Shown here: one piece after another, positions 1-7,283 of the stretch
Position numbering within the stretch: position 1 is the first letter of the stretch
Layout: each line of letters opens with the position of its first letter
DNA from: Gammaproteobacteria bacterium
GTDB lineage: Bacteria; Pseudomonadota; Gammaproteobacteria; BMS3Bbin11
Length of the DNA: 15,561 bases
Direction: 5' to 3'
Assembly: GCA_030617565.1 (NCBI GenBank)
Contig: JAUWVE010000014.1
Location: 1 to 15,561 of the forward strand
Program-made: the position numbers and the translations under genes
Notes under the pieces: model-generated
The model's input: only the letters and a program-made list of their open reading frames with translations
Databases searched by the model: none
Told to the model about the DNA's origin: nothing

Positions 1-591
1 TAAAGCAGTCATCCATAATGTAACAGGCACATATTGTTCCGCTGTATGTCCCAGTGGTTTAACCGTTTCGATATAAATGAGGCATAGTGTCAATACCAGT
101 AGTCCGCCAACATAACCCAGTGCCCAGCTGAAACCGGAAACCTTGCCGACTTTATCCGGTGGAGCAATTTCTGGCAGAAATGCGGCGATCAGGTTTTCAC
201 CGGTACCAAACAAAAATGCGGATCCTGCCAGAAATATTATGCTGAAAGTCAGTTGATCAGGCCCGGCAAAGCCGAGCAGGACCGTCATGATTATGCAACC
301 AATGGTGCTGATGGCAAGCATTTTTTTCTTTGCAGCTGAGAAGTCGGCGATTGCTCCGAGTACCGGTGCAGTAAAAAGAATCAATGTATTTGCAGCACCG
401 ATACTTAAACTCCACAGCAAGGTGCCTGTGCCGCCGTTGGAACTATCAACTGATGCGGCGATAACGCCAACAAAATAGGCATTGAAAATAGCCGTTAATA
501 CAACGGTGGTGTAGCCGGAGTTAGCAAAGTCATACATCGCCCAGGCAATAAGTTCTCTTCGTGGGGCTAAAGTTCTGGTGGTTTTTGTCAT
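1..591 (-). CDS. MFS transporter, UMF1 (Atg22-like) family, N-terminal part
   Basis: The reading frame is open on the minus strand from ATG at 591 to the window edge (197 codons), so the C-terminal half is missing. The N-terminus contains AWAMYDFANSGYTTVV followed by FNAYFVG, the signature opening of UMF1-family major facilitator permeases. Several hydrophobic segments follow, with an acidic/basic loop (ADFSAAKKKM) where the MFS loop 2-3 motif is expected, and a GENLIAAFLPEIAPPDKVGKVSG stretch typical of the family's cytoplasmic loop. It is an inner-membrane transporter of unknown substrate. It lies 53 bp downstream of egtD on the same strand and could be co-transcribed with it, which makes an ergothioneine-related substrate possible but unproven. 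Family call is fairly firm; substrate is unknown. Confidence 0.85.
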   Translation of the reverse strand, partial: MTKTTRTLAPRRELIAWAMYDFANSGYTTVVLTAIFNAYFVGVIAASVDSSNGGTGTLLWSLSIGAANTLILFTAPVLGAIADFSAAKKKMLAISTIGCIIMTVLLGFAGPDQLTFSIIFLAGSAFLFGTGENLIAAFLPEIAPPDKVGKVSGFSWALGYVGGLLVLTLCLIYIETVKPLGHTAEQYVPVTLWMTAL

Positions 592-644
592 AAGAAGAGA
601 ATTATTCTATACCTTTTTGTGTTTGAACTTTGAGCTATTATTTT

Positions 645-1649
645 TTACCTTTTTTTTAAACAGCGAGAAAGGATCAGCATAAATTCATTGTTGTCACCCG
701 TGTAGACATGCTCTGGAGAGAAGCCGGTGCTGGTCAATAGCTGGCGTATCGAGTCGGCTGTGTATTTCCGGCTGTACTCCGTAGTAATGTGCTCGCCATC
801 CTCGAACTCGATCTTTAAATCAATGTCCCGCAGCGTAACAGTTTGTCGGCAACAGGAACGTAAACGCATTTCGACGCGGGAATTATCAATATCAAAAAAA
901 GCGTGGTGTTCGAATTTTTCAGTATTAAAATCACCATCAAGGGCCTGGTTCAGTACATCCAGCAGATTAAGGTTAAATGCTGCAGTATATCCCTCAATGT
1001 CATTATAGGCAGCATTCAGGATGCTGTGATCTTTGACCAAATCAATACCCAGCAGAAACCAGTCATCGTCATTGGCTGTATTTCTCACATCACGTAAAAA
1101 CTGGCTGGCCTCATCATATGAAAAATTACCTAAGGAACTGCCAAGAAAAGTATAGAGGCTGCGCGTATGACTATTATTGAACAGTTGCATGTCCTGTAAA
1201 AAGTCACCATGCCATGCATCAATGGATAACCAGGGATATCTGTCTAACAGGCGCCTGGATGACTCGATCAGTATTTCTTCACAGACATCCAGCGGCAGGT
1301 AATGCAGCCAGTCGTAATGCTGATTGGCTGCCTGAATAAGCAGCTCGGTTTTTTCGGATGTGCCACTGCCGTATTCAACAATAGCCGTTGGTCGTACAGT
1401 GCTAACGATCTCATCGGCATGTTTCTTTAAAAGCGCGGATTCAGCACGCGTCAAGTAATACTCATCGGTCTGGCAAATCTGATCGAATAGTTTAGAACCA
1501 CGCTCATCATAGAAGTACTTTGGCGGCAAACTGCGGGGACGGCTCAATAAACCCGTGTAGACATCTTCTTCCAGTGAGTCAACATGCTGTTCCGGTGACA
1601 GCCGGTTTAACTGAAACCGGCCTGAGTCAATTTTTACTGCTTCTTGCAT
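645..1649 (-). CDS. egtD: L-histidine N-alpha-methyltransferase (ergothioneine biosynthesis)
   Basis: A 334-residue protein of the usual EgtD length. It transfers three methyl groups from S-adenosylmethionine to the alpha-amino group of histidine, giving hercynine, the first committed step of ergothioneine synthesis in the cytoplasm. Visible family signatures are LPPKYFYDERGSKLFDQI (41-58), DEYYLTRAE (62-70), the SAM-binding VEYGSGTSEKT (91-101), LPLDVCEE (119-125), FLGSSLGNF (168-176) and TTEYSRKY (289-296). The DEYYLTRAE tyrosine, the GNF asparagine and the EYS pair fit the histidine-binding residues known from mycobacterial EgtD. The start is supported by AAGGA about 7 bases upstream of ATG. 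It diverges from egtC/egtB, which complete the pathway logic. Confidence 0.93.
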   Translation of the reverse strand: MQEAVKIDSGRFQLNRLSPEQHVDSLEEDVYTGLLSRPRSLPPKYFYDERGSKLFDQICQTDEYYLTRAESALLKKHADEIVSTVRPTAIVEYGSGTSEKTELLIQAANQHYDWLHYLPLDVCEEILIESSRRLLDRYPWLSIDAWHGDFLQDMQLFNNSHTRSLYTFLGSSLGNFSYDEASQFLRDVRNTANDDDWFLLGIDLVKDHSILNAAYNDIEGYTAAFNLNLLDVLNQALDGDFNTEKFEHHAFFDIDNSRVEMRLRSCCRQTVTLRDIDLKIEFEDGEHITTEYSRKYTADSIRQLLTSTGFSPEHVYTGDNNEFMLILSRCLKKR

Positions 1650-1678
1650 AGCATTCCTTATGTTTTTAATTATTTTTC

Positions 1679-1706
1679 ATTATACTAAGTGACAGTTTAC
1701 TGTCTA
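1679..1706 (-). promoter_or_regulatory. Predicted sigma-70 promoter of egtD
   Basis: Reading the minus strand, TAGACA (1706-1701, five of six matches to the -35 consensus) is followed after 16 bp by a perfect TATAAT (1684-1679), about 30 bp before the egtD start codon. On the plus strand the same spot reads TATACT, which could serve egtC, but no good -35 is seen for it. Prediction is from consensus only. Confidence 0.5.
1691..1704. promoter_or_regulatory. Perfect 14-bp dyad, candidate operator between egtD and egtC
   Basis: GACAGT-TT-ACTGTC is a perfect inverted repeat lying in the -35/spacer region of the predicted egtD promoter and about 22 bp upstream of the egtC start. Its placement would let one dimeric regulator act on both divergent transcripts. 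It could alternatively form a small hairpin in the egtC leader. No regulator gene is adjacent. Confidence 0.4.
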
Positions 1707-1726
1707 ATAAAGTTTCAGAGAGAATT

Positions 1727-2506
1727 ATGTGCAGACTTGCAGCTTATATTGGTCCTGCTTTGCGGCTTGAAGAATTGCTGCTCAAGCCGGAGCATAGTCT
1801 GGTAAAGCAGTCATGGGCCCCCAGAGAAATGATGGAAGCCAGGCTGAATGCCGATGGCTACGGCTTTGGCTGGTTTGATCAGACGGGTCAACCATTACGA
1901 TATCGGCAGACCATGCCTATCTGGACTGATCCAAACCTCCCCGAGCTTGGTCGTGGACTGGAATCCGATACGTGGGTAGCGGTGGTGCGTAGTGCAACGA
2001 CAAATATCCCGATCAATCTTGCCAACACCATGCCTTATTCTGATGAGATGTATCATTTCATGCATAATGGTTATATCAATAACTTTTCGCGGACTTTACG
2101 ATCCTGCCTGCGGCGTGAATTTAACCCGGAATTTGAAGATCTGATTGAAGGCAATACCGATTCAGAACATCTGTTTATCCTGTTCAAACAAATCATGTGG
2201 GAAACAGGCAGTGATGATCCAGCAAAAGTATTGATTGAAATGGTCACTCGATTAAAAAGTTGGTTAAAGGATGAGCGTGCGCTGTTGAATGTGGTTGTCA
2301 CAAGGCCTGGAAAAATATGGGCTATGCGCTGTGCTATCAACGGTAATTGCCCTTCATTATACTACTCACTCAATCCGCCCCCTTTTCCTGAAGCCAGCGT
2401 GATTGCTTCCGAGCCATTGACCGATGAGGATGACTGGACAGAGGTACCTCCTCAATCATTATTGGTCTTTGATGCGTGTAATGAACCGGAACACATTATT
2501 TTGTGA
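1727..2506 (+). CDS. egtC: Class II glutamine amidotransferase, ergothioneine biosynthesis EgtC
   Basis: A 259-residue Ntn-type amidohydrolase. In the EgtA-E pathway EgtC removes the glutamate from gamma-glutamyl-hercynylcysteine sulfoxide, giving hercynylcysteine sulfoxide. The protein begins Met-Cys-Arg-Leu; after removal of Met, Cys2 becomes the N-terminal nucleophile. Other class II GATase landmarks are GYGFGWF (44-50), VVRSATTN (86-93), FMHNGYINNF (111-120) and GNTDSEHLF (142-150). GAGAGA precedes the ATG by about 4-5 bases. The next gene, egtB, starts 6 bp after the stop, so they are one operon. Its presence implies that the local EgtB uses gamma-glutamylcysteine rather than free cysteine. 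A general class II GATase role is the fallback, but the egtB/egtD context makes EgtC the best call. Confidence 0.88.
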   Translation: MCRLAAYIGPALRLEELLLKPEHSLVKQSWAPREMMEARLNADGYGFGWFDQTGQPLRYRQTMPIWTDPNLPELGRGLESDTWVAVVRSATTNIPINLANTMPYSDEMYHFMHNGYINNFSRTLRSCLRREFNPEFEDLIEGNTDSEHLFILFKQIMWETGSDDPAKVLIEMVTRLKSWLKDERALLNVVVTRPGKIWAMRCAINGNCPSLYYSLNPPPFPEASVIASEPLTDEDDWTEVPPQSLLVFDACNEPEHIIL

Positions 2507-2512
2507 ACAGCT

Positions 2513-3676
2513 GTGTCAGTAAATGATCAGATTGCTGTAAGACTGTCATTTTTGCATGGGCGCCTGATCAAACAGTTTTCATCGTATAGCGAAAAAGATC
2601 TTCGTACCCAGTACCATCCCGATCTCAGTCAACTAGGCTGGCACCTTGCCCATATTGCCTTTATTGAACAATACTGGTTGCGTGAAGTGGTGCTGGGCGA
2701 CAACAGCCGCACAGAAAATTTGCATCAGTATTTCTTTCCAGAGCGTATAGGCAAGTCCGAACGCGGGAATCTACAGGTTATTGCGGATTTCGAGCAGTTG
2801 CAGGATGACTTTTCAGATGCTGAAAAATTATGGACAGAATTGTCACGTGGCAGATGTGTACACCCCCTGTTGAAAAATGCTTATCTGGGCTGGTTTTTGA
2901 TTCAGCATGGGGAGCAGCACCTGGAAACTATGCAAATGGTGTTGTATCAGAGAGCTCTGACCTCAGTGTCTGAGACAGATTTTACTGCCGTTCAGTTTGA
3001 TGCCCGGTGCCCGGTTTTACCGGAGTTGCTTATTGCTGATGGTGATTATGTAGTGGGTTCAGATGACATATTGGCCTGCGATAATGAGCAACCGGTTCAT
3101 AAACTGACTTTGCCAGCTTTTCTAGTTGCGACCAGGCCGGTTAGTAATGCTGAATACCTCGGATTCATGCAGGACGGTGGTTATCGGCGCGCAGAATTCT
3201 GGACCGAAGAGGGGTGGCAGTGGATCATGGATTGCCAACACTTCGCCCCGGAGTACTGGCAGCAGAATGAGCAGGGCAACTGGTTTAGTTTATCGGCAGA
3301 TGGTTCAACTGATTTAGTGCCAGATGAGGCGGTGTCAGGTCTTAGCTGGTATGAGGCTGATGCCTTTGCCCGCTATGCCGGTTGTCGGCTGCCGCATGAG
3401 CATGAATGGGAGTCTGCAATGAAAACAGAGTCGAGAGCGATGGCTTCGACAGGCCAGGCATGGGAGTGGTGTTCCAATACATTCTTTCCCTATGATGGCT
3501 TTCAGGCTTTTCCTTATGAACGTTATTCGACGCCCTGGTTTGCTAATAATCATTACTTGCTGAGAGGAAGTAGCTCCTTTAGCGGAGATACAGTTCGTCA
3601 ACCTTCCTTCCGAAATTTCTATCAGCCAGGCAAACGTCATGTTTTTGCTGGCCTGAGATTAGTATGTGACCTATGA
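2513..3676 (+). CDS. egtB: Ergothioneine sulfoxide synthase, non-heme iron enzyme EgtB
   Basis: A 387-residue, two-domain protein starting with GTG, with only a weak ribosome-binding site; translation is probably coupled to egtC 6 bp upstream. EgtB uses iron and O2 to join hercynine to a thiol donor, forming the C-S bond and sulfoxide. The N-terminal DinB-like domain (about 1-150) carries WHLAH (43-47) and QHGEQH (131-136), supplying the expected three-histidine iron site (H47, H132, H136). The C-terminal FGE-sulfatase-like domain (about 165-387) contains PVSNAEYLGFM (209-219), GLSWYEADAFARYAGCRLPHEHEWE (276-300), GQAWEWC (314-320), LLRGSSSF (349-356) and FAGLRL (378-383). The homologous selenoneine synthase SenA is an alternative, but no senB/selD neighbours are present, whereas egtC and egtD are. 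Confidence 0.88.
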   Translation: MSVNDQIAVRLSFLHGRLIKQFSSYSEKDLRTQYHPDLSQLGWHLAHIAFIEQYWLREVVLGDNSRTENLHQYFFPERIGKSERGNLQVIADFEQLQDDFSDAEKLWTELSRGRCVHPLLKNAYLGWFLIQHGEQHLETMQMVLYQRALTSVSETDFTAVQFDARCPVLPELLIADGDYVVGSDDILACDNEQPVHKLTLPAFLVATRPVSNAEYLGFMQDGGYRRAEFWTEEGWQWIMDCQHFAPEYWQQNEQGNWFSLSADGSTDLVPDEAVSGLSWYEADAFARYAGCRLPHEHEWESAMKTESRAMASTGQAWEWCSNTFFPYDGFQAFPYERYSTPWFANNHYLLRGSSSFSGDTVRQPSFRNFYQPGKRHVFAGLRLVCDL

Positions 3677-4188
3677 CGCTGCTCACAGGTTTTGAGCCTG
3701 TTATTGATAAGAACTGCAGGGTATTGATCCTTGGCTCTATGCCTGGTGCGGCCTCACTACAGAAGCACCAGTACTACGCCCATCCACGAAACGCATTCTG
3801 GCCGATCATGGACGACCTTTTTGGCATTAAAAAAGATAAAGGATATAACGAGCATTGTGCCTTACTTTCAGCCAGCGGCGTAGGTGTATGGGATGTGTTA
3901 AAACAATGCAAGCGCCCCGGTAGTCTAGATTCAAGTATCAGGGCTGGTTCTGAACAGGTTAATGATTTTGAAAAATTATTTGCGGGTCACACTGCTATCA
4001 GGGCAGTGTTTTTCAATGGTGGGACAGCCGAACGTTTGTATAAAAGAAATGTTCTCAGTTCAGATAATATCCACTATCATGGATTGCATTACCACCGACT
4101 ACCTTCGACCAGTCCGGCCTATGCGTCTATGTCATATCAGGAGAAGGCCAGGCAATGGCGAAGCATGCTCGACTACCTCGCTATTTGA
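3673..4188 (+). CDS. DNA-deoxyinosine (hypoxanthine) glycosylase, UDG superfamily family 6
   Basis: A 171-residue protein whose ATG overlaps the egtB stop (ATGA), so it is translationally coupled to the ergothioneine genes. It shows the HDG-type UDG-superfamily pattern: ILGSMPGAASLQKHQYYAHPRNAFW in residues 19-43, GVWDVL (71-76), FFNGGTAERLY (113-123) and LPSTSPAY (143-150). The Asn in HPRN (N40) sits where the family's catalytic asparagine is described. Such enzymes excise hypoxanthine produced by adenine deamination, a typical lesion of nitrosative stress, leaving an abasic site for base-excision repair. Length and motifs look complete. Family assignment is firm; exact base preference is inferred. 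Confidence 0.87.
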   Translation: MTLLTGFEPVIDKNCRVLILGSMPGAASLQKHQYYAHPRNAFWPIMDDLFGIKKDKGYNEHCALLSASGVGVWDVLKQCKRPGSLDSSIRAGSEQVNDFEKLFAGHTAIRAVFFNGGTAERLYKRNVLSSDNIHYHGLHYHRLPSTSPAYASMSYQEKARQWRSMLDYLAI

Positions 4189-4634
4189 ATCTGGATAATT
4201 CCCGCTTTCATTAGTGCAGAAATCTGCTATTGTGGTTCCCTGCTAGCTGTGTGTTCTCCCTCACTGCGCTTTTCTTTTATGGTGACTAAAGGGATTCCGT
4301 ATCGTTATGCAGCGCCCCGCTAGATTGACAGGGCGAGCGTTCTTTGTGAGTTGTATTCAAGTGGAGAAATATGGAAATTAATTTTGAAAAAATTCAGAGT
4401 TCCAGGATGCTGGTTGATTGTCTGGTTTTACCACACCAGAAACCGTTCAATAATGGTGAATTGGCCCAATTCCCCGCCTCGAGCATTAGCTTGAAATCGA
4501 ACCCTGTGCCCAGGCTTATCAGCGACCCTGTCCAGTTTTTAATGCTTTTTTTCAGTAGAGAATATTAACGGTCCATATTGATGTGATCTATCCTTATCAT
4601 ATGGGCGATAATTTATTAAAAAAACGGTAGATTG
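4189..4634. other. 446-bp intergenic stretch, no convincing gene
   Basis: It lies between the glycosylase and the hybrid kinase on the same strand. It holds a strong dyad (4455-4475), a 6-bp hairpin TCTGGT/ACCAGA around 4420-4440 and a CGCCC/GGGCG pair near 4313-4335. An open frame at 4371-4568 (65 codons, preceded by GGAG) has no recognisable protein features and overlaps the dyad. I see no rho-independent terminator with a clear T-tract and no strong promoter. Confidence 0.5.
4455..4475. promoter_or_regulatory. Near-perfect dyad upstream of the hybrid kinase gene
   Basis: GAATTGG-C-CCAATTC (4458-4472) is a perfect 7+7 inverted repeat. After one mismatch it is extended by GG and CC on the outside. 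It lies about 160 bp upstream of the kinase start. It could be an operator for a dimeric repressor or an RNA hairpin. There is no T-tract directly after it, so it does not look like a terminator. Confidence 0.35.
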
Positions 4635-7118
4635 ATGCTTAATAGCGTGAAATACAATACCGGTAAGGAACATGAACAGTCCTTGCTAAGAGTAGTACTT
4701 TCCCTGATTGTATTTTCATATCTTGTGATTTCATATCGTTTACTCGACTATACGTTCTTCACGAAACCAGTCGTTTTATTATCTGCCTCGTATCTGATCT
4801 ACTCTCTAATCCATTTAGCCACCATCTTTATAAGCCCCAGTGCCTCAATCCCAAGAAGGATACTTGGAATGATTACTGATATTGGCGCATTAACATACCT
4901 CATGTACTTAACGGGTGAACTTGGCTCACCTTTATATATGATGTATTTATGGGTGATATTCGGCAATGGCTTCCGATTTGGCGTTCCATATCTTATTATA
5001 TCGAGCGTAACGAGTGCGATAGGTTTTTCCCTGCTAATTGCCTATTCAGAATTCTGGAGTGAAATTTTTCTACTGTCTACAGGGCTGCTGATCGCGCTGA
5101 TCATTCTGCCAGTATATGTTTCGAGACTGATAAAGTATTTAAACAAAGCCGTTACCCATGCAGAAGAAGCCAACCAGGCAAAAAGCCGATTTCTGGCAAA
5201 TATGAGCCATGAGTTGCGCACACCCCTTAATGGCATAATTGGTATGAGCGATTTGTTACTGGATACTCGTTTAACTCGTGAGCAGAAAGAGTTCACGGAA
5301 ACAATAAATTACTCTGTACATACTTTACTGTCAGTAATCGAGCGAATACTGGATATTTCGAAAATTGAGGCCGGTAAGCTTGTTATTGAGTCCATTAATT
5401 TTGATCTGCATCTGCTGGTTAATGGAACAATCAGAATGTTGCTGCCTCAAGCAAAGGAAAATGGATTGATACTCACTGTGGCAATAGATCCAACGGTTGA
5501 TTATCGAGTTATTGGTGACCCCCATCATTTACGCCAGGTTATTATAAATCTGTTAGGTAACGCGCTTAAGTACACAGAGAACGGATATATATTTATACAT
5601 GTATCTCTTATGTCGATGGCTAGCAGTAAGTGCAGGTTAAAGTTTGAGGTAATAGATAGCGGCATTGGTATCGAAAAGAACGCACTTGAGCACATATTTG
5701 AGAACTTCCAGCAGGCCGATGAATCAACAACCAGGCGCTACGGTGGAACTGGGTTGGGAACAGCAATATCTAGCCAGTTGGTAGTGTCGATGGGTGGTGT
5801 AATTGGTGTCGAAAGCACCCCCGGGAGTGGTAGTAATTTCTGGTTTGAGTTGCCGCTAAAAATGAGTTTTCCAGGGCACGAGCCAGATTACACTCTCTAT
5901 GATTGCAATGTCCTGGTAGTCGGTGCTGATGAACCCGGCAAGCCAATTCTTGTCGATCGTCTTCGTGCATGGGGGGTGTCAGTAGATAATGAGGATTCAG
6001 CAAATAATGCATTAAATTTATTAAAGCAGCATGCTAAAAATGATTCACAGTACCACTGTATTATTATTAATAAATCATTGGTAGATATTGATGTTGTAAA
6101 ATTTGTGAATGTATTGCATGAGAATTCCATTCTTTCAAAAACATCATTGATTCTGATATCAAGTAACTCAGAGTCGGTTGATGAGAATATGTTGTATCAG
6201 AAAGGATACACAGCTGTATTGCAGCAGCCCTTAAATAATCAGTATCTGTTTAATGCTATTCATTCATCACCTCTGTTTGAGTTCGAGGCGAATAAAGATC
6301 CGAAAACAATTTCAAGCTATATATCTATAGATCAGAAAAGAGAAATATTAGTAGTTGAAGATAATAAAACCAATCAACTTGTACTTGAAAAAATATTACA
6401 AAAGGCCGGCTATGGTGTTGATTTGGCAAATAATGGCAAGGAAGGACTCGATAAGCTGGAATACAGAATTTATGATCTCGTCATTGTTGATATGCAAATG
6501 CCAATTATGGGCGGCATTGAAATGATAAAAAGATTCAGACTCTCTCATCCTGACAGAATTAATCTTCCATTTGTTGTTCTAAGCGCTAACGCTACTAAAG
6601 CGGCAAAGGATAAATGTGAGGAGGCTGATGTTGCAGTCTTTCTCACCAAGCCGGTAAGAACTAAAAATCTGCTATCAGCTATTTCAGAAGTAGCAAATAG
6701 TCCTGGCCCGAAGTTAGCCGGCAAGCTAAGTGATATTGCCAAGGTTGCTATAGATAGACCAATTGTAGATGTTTCTATATTGGAAGAGTTTGGATCAATA
6801 GAATCGGACCCTGAGTTTTTGCAAGGCTTGTTGAATCAGTTTCAAGATGATGCGCTAAGATTAATAAATGATATAGAGACAGCGCTGGAGAGTGGAGATT
6901 ACAGGCATTTCAAGGACGCTGCACATGCTTTGAAAGGGATTGCAGGTAGTGTCGGAGCAATCTCACTACATGAGTGTTGCATTGACATTGAGAAAATTGA
7001 TAGTGCTACTCTAATGGAAGACTATGACCAGGTGCTGGTTAGCATAAACAGTGAATTCAAGCAGGCACTTGATTCTCTTAGAAAATACGCAAAAAAGAAG
7101 AATGCTCAGGCAAGATAG
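4635..7118 (+). CDS. RpfC-like membrane hybrid sensor histidine kinase with two receivers and Hpt
   Basis: 827 residues from ATG 4635; a TTG one codon earlier is possible. About five membrane helices (roughly 18-36, 45-67, 76-93, 98-138, 142-165) include TGELGSPLYMMYLWVIFGNGFRFG, closely resembling the input domain of Xanthomonas RpfC, the sensor for diffusible fatty-acid signal DSF. Then come HisKA with SHELRTPLN (phospho-His H192), HATPase with N-box N309, DSGIGI (341-346) and GGTGLG (370-375). A degenerate receiver follows at about 425-545 with Asn479 at the phosphorylation site, then a canonical receiver (VVEDN at 573-577, DMQMP with D619, LTKP at 670-673). A C-terminal Hpt carries AHALKG with H764. 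It should feed phosphate through D619 and H764 to a separate response regulator. No rpfF, rpfG or other partner is adjacent. The gene looks AT-rich relative to its flanks. Confidence 0.9.
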   Translation: MLNSVKYNTGKEHEQSLLRVVLSLIVFSYLVISYRLLDYTFFTKPVVLLSASYLIYSLIHLATIFISPSASIPRRILGMITDIGALTYLMYLTGELGSPLYMMYLWVIFGNGFRFGVPYLIISSVTSAIGFSLLIAYSEFWSEIFLLSTGLLIALIILPVYVSRLIKYLNKAVTHAEEANQAKSRFLANMSHELRTPLNGIIGMSDLLLDTRLTREQKEFTETINYSVHTLLSVIERILDISKIEAGKLVIESINFDLHLLVNGTIRMLLPQAKENGLILTVAIDPTVDYRVIGDPHHLRQVIINLLGNALKYTENGYIFIHVSLMSMASSKCRLKFEVIDSGIGIEKNALEHIFENFQQADESTTRRYGGTGLGTAISSQLVVSMGGVIGVESTPGSGSNFWFELPLKMSFPGHEPDYTLYDCNVLVVGADEPGKPILVDRLRAWGVSVDNEDSANNALNLLKQHAKNDSQYHCIIINKSLVDIDVVKFVNVLHENSILSKTSLILISSNSESVDENMLYQKGYTAVLQQPLNNQYLFNAIHSSPLFEFEANKDPKTISSYISIDQKREILVVEDNKTNQLVLEKILQKAGYGVDLANNGKEGLDKLEYRIYDLVIVDMQMPIMGGIEMIKRFRLSHPDRINLPFVVLSANATKAAKDKCEEADVAVFLTKPVRTKNLLSAISEVANSPGPKLAGKLSDIAKVAIDRPIVDVSILEEFGSIESDPEFLQGLLNQFQDDALRLINDIETALESGDYRHFKDAAHALKGIAGSVGAISLHECCIDIEKIDSATLMEDYDQVLVSINSEFKQALDSLRKYAKKKNAQAR

Positions 7119-7283
7119 TCGCATTTAAAGGGGGGTTAAAGGGCCAAATTCGCAGCTTAAAGACTTTTTTGAGTGGTGCGCCATCGTATCCCGGCATCCT
7201 GCCTCTCACGAAACTTGTGCATCCATGCACATCGTCGCGGCGATAAACTTTTCTGAAAACTCAAGTTCAAAAAATACCCCTCC
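7119..7283. repeat. Convergent intergenic region with a perfect hairpin, possible repeat remnant
   Basis: Between the convergent kinase and ABC ATPase genes lies TGTGCAT-CC-ATGCACA (7216-7231), a perfect 7-bp stem with a 2-base loop. It is followed by an imperfect dyad around 7231-7244. The surrounding words (a CATCC and ATGCAC pattern next to CGCGGCGAT) faintly recall the core of the MITE copies at 8628 and 15105, but the alignment is too poor to call it a copy. No classical T-tract terminator was found. Confidence 0.3.

Noticed and set aside
4371..4568. 65-codon plus-strand frame with a nearby GGAG
   Set aside because: No recognisable motif, odd composition, and it overlaps a strong dyad. 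Not enough to call a gene.
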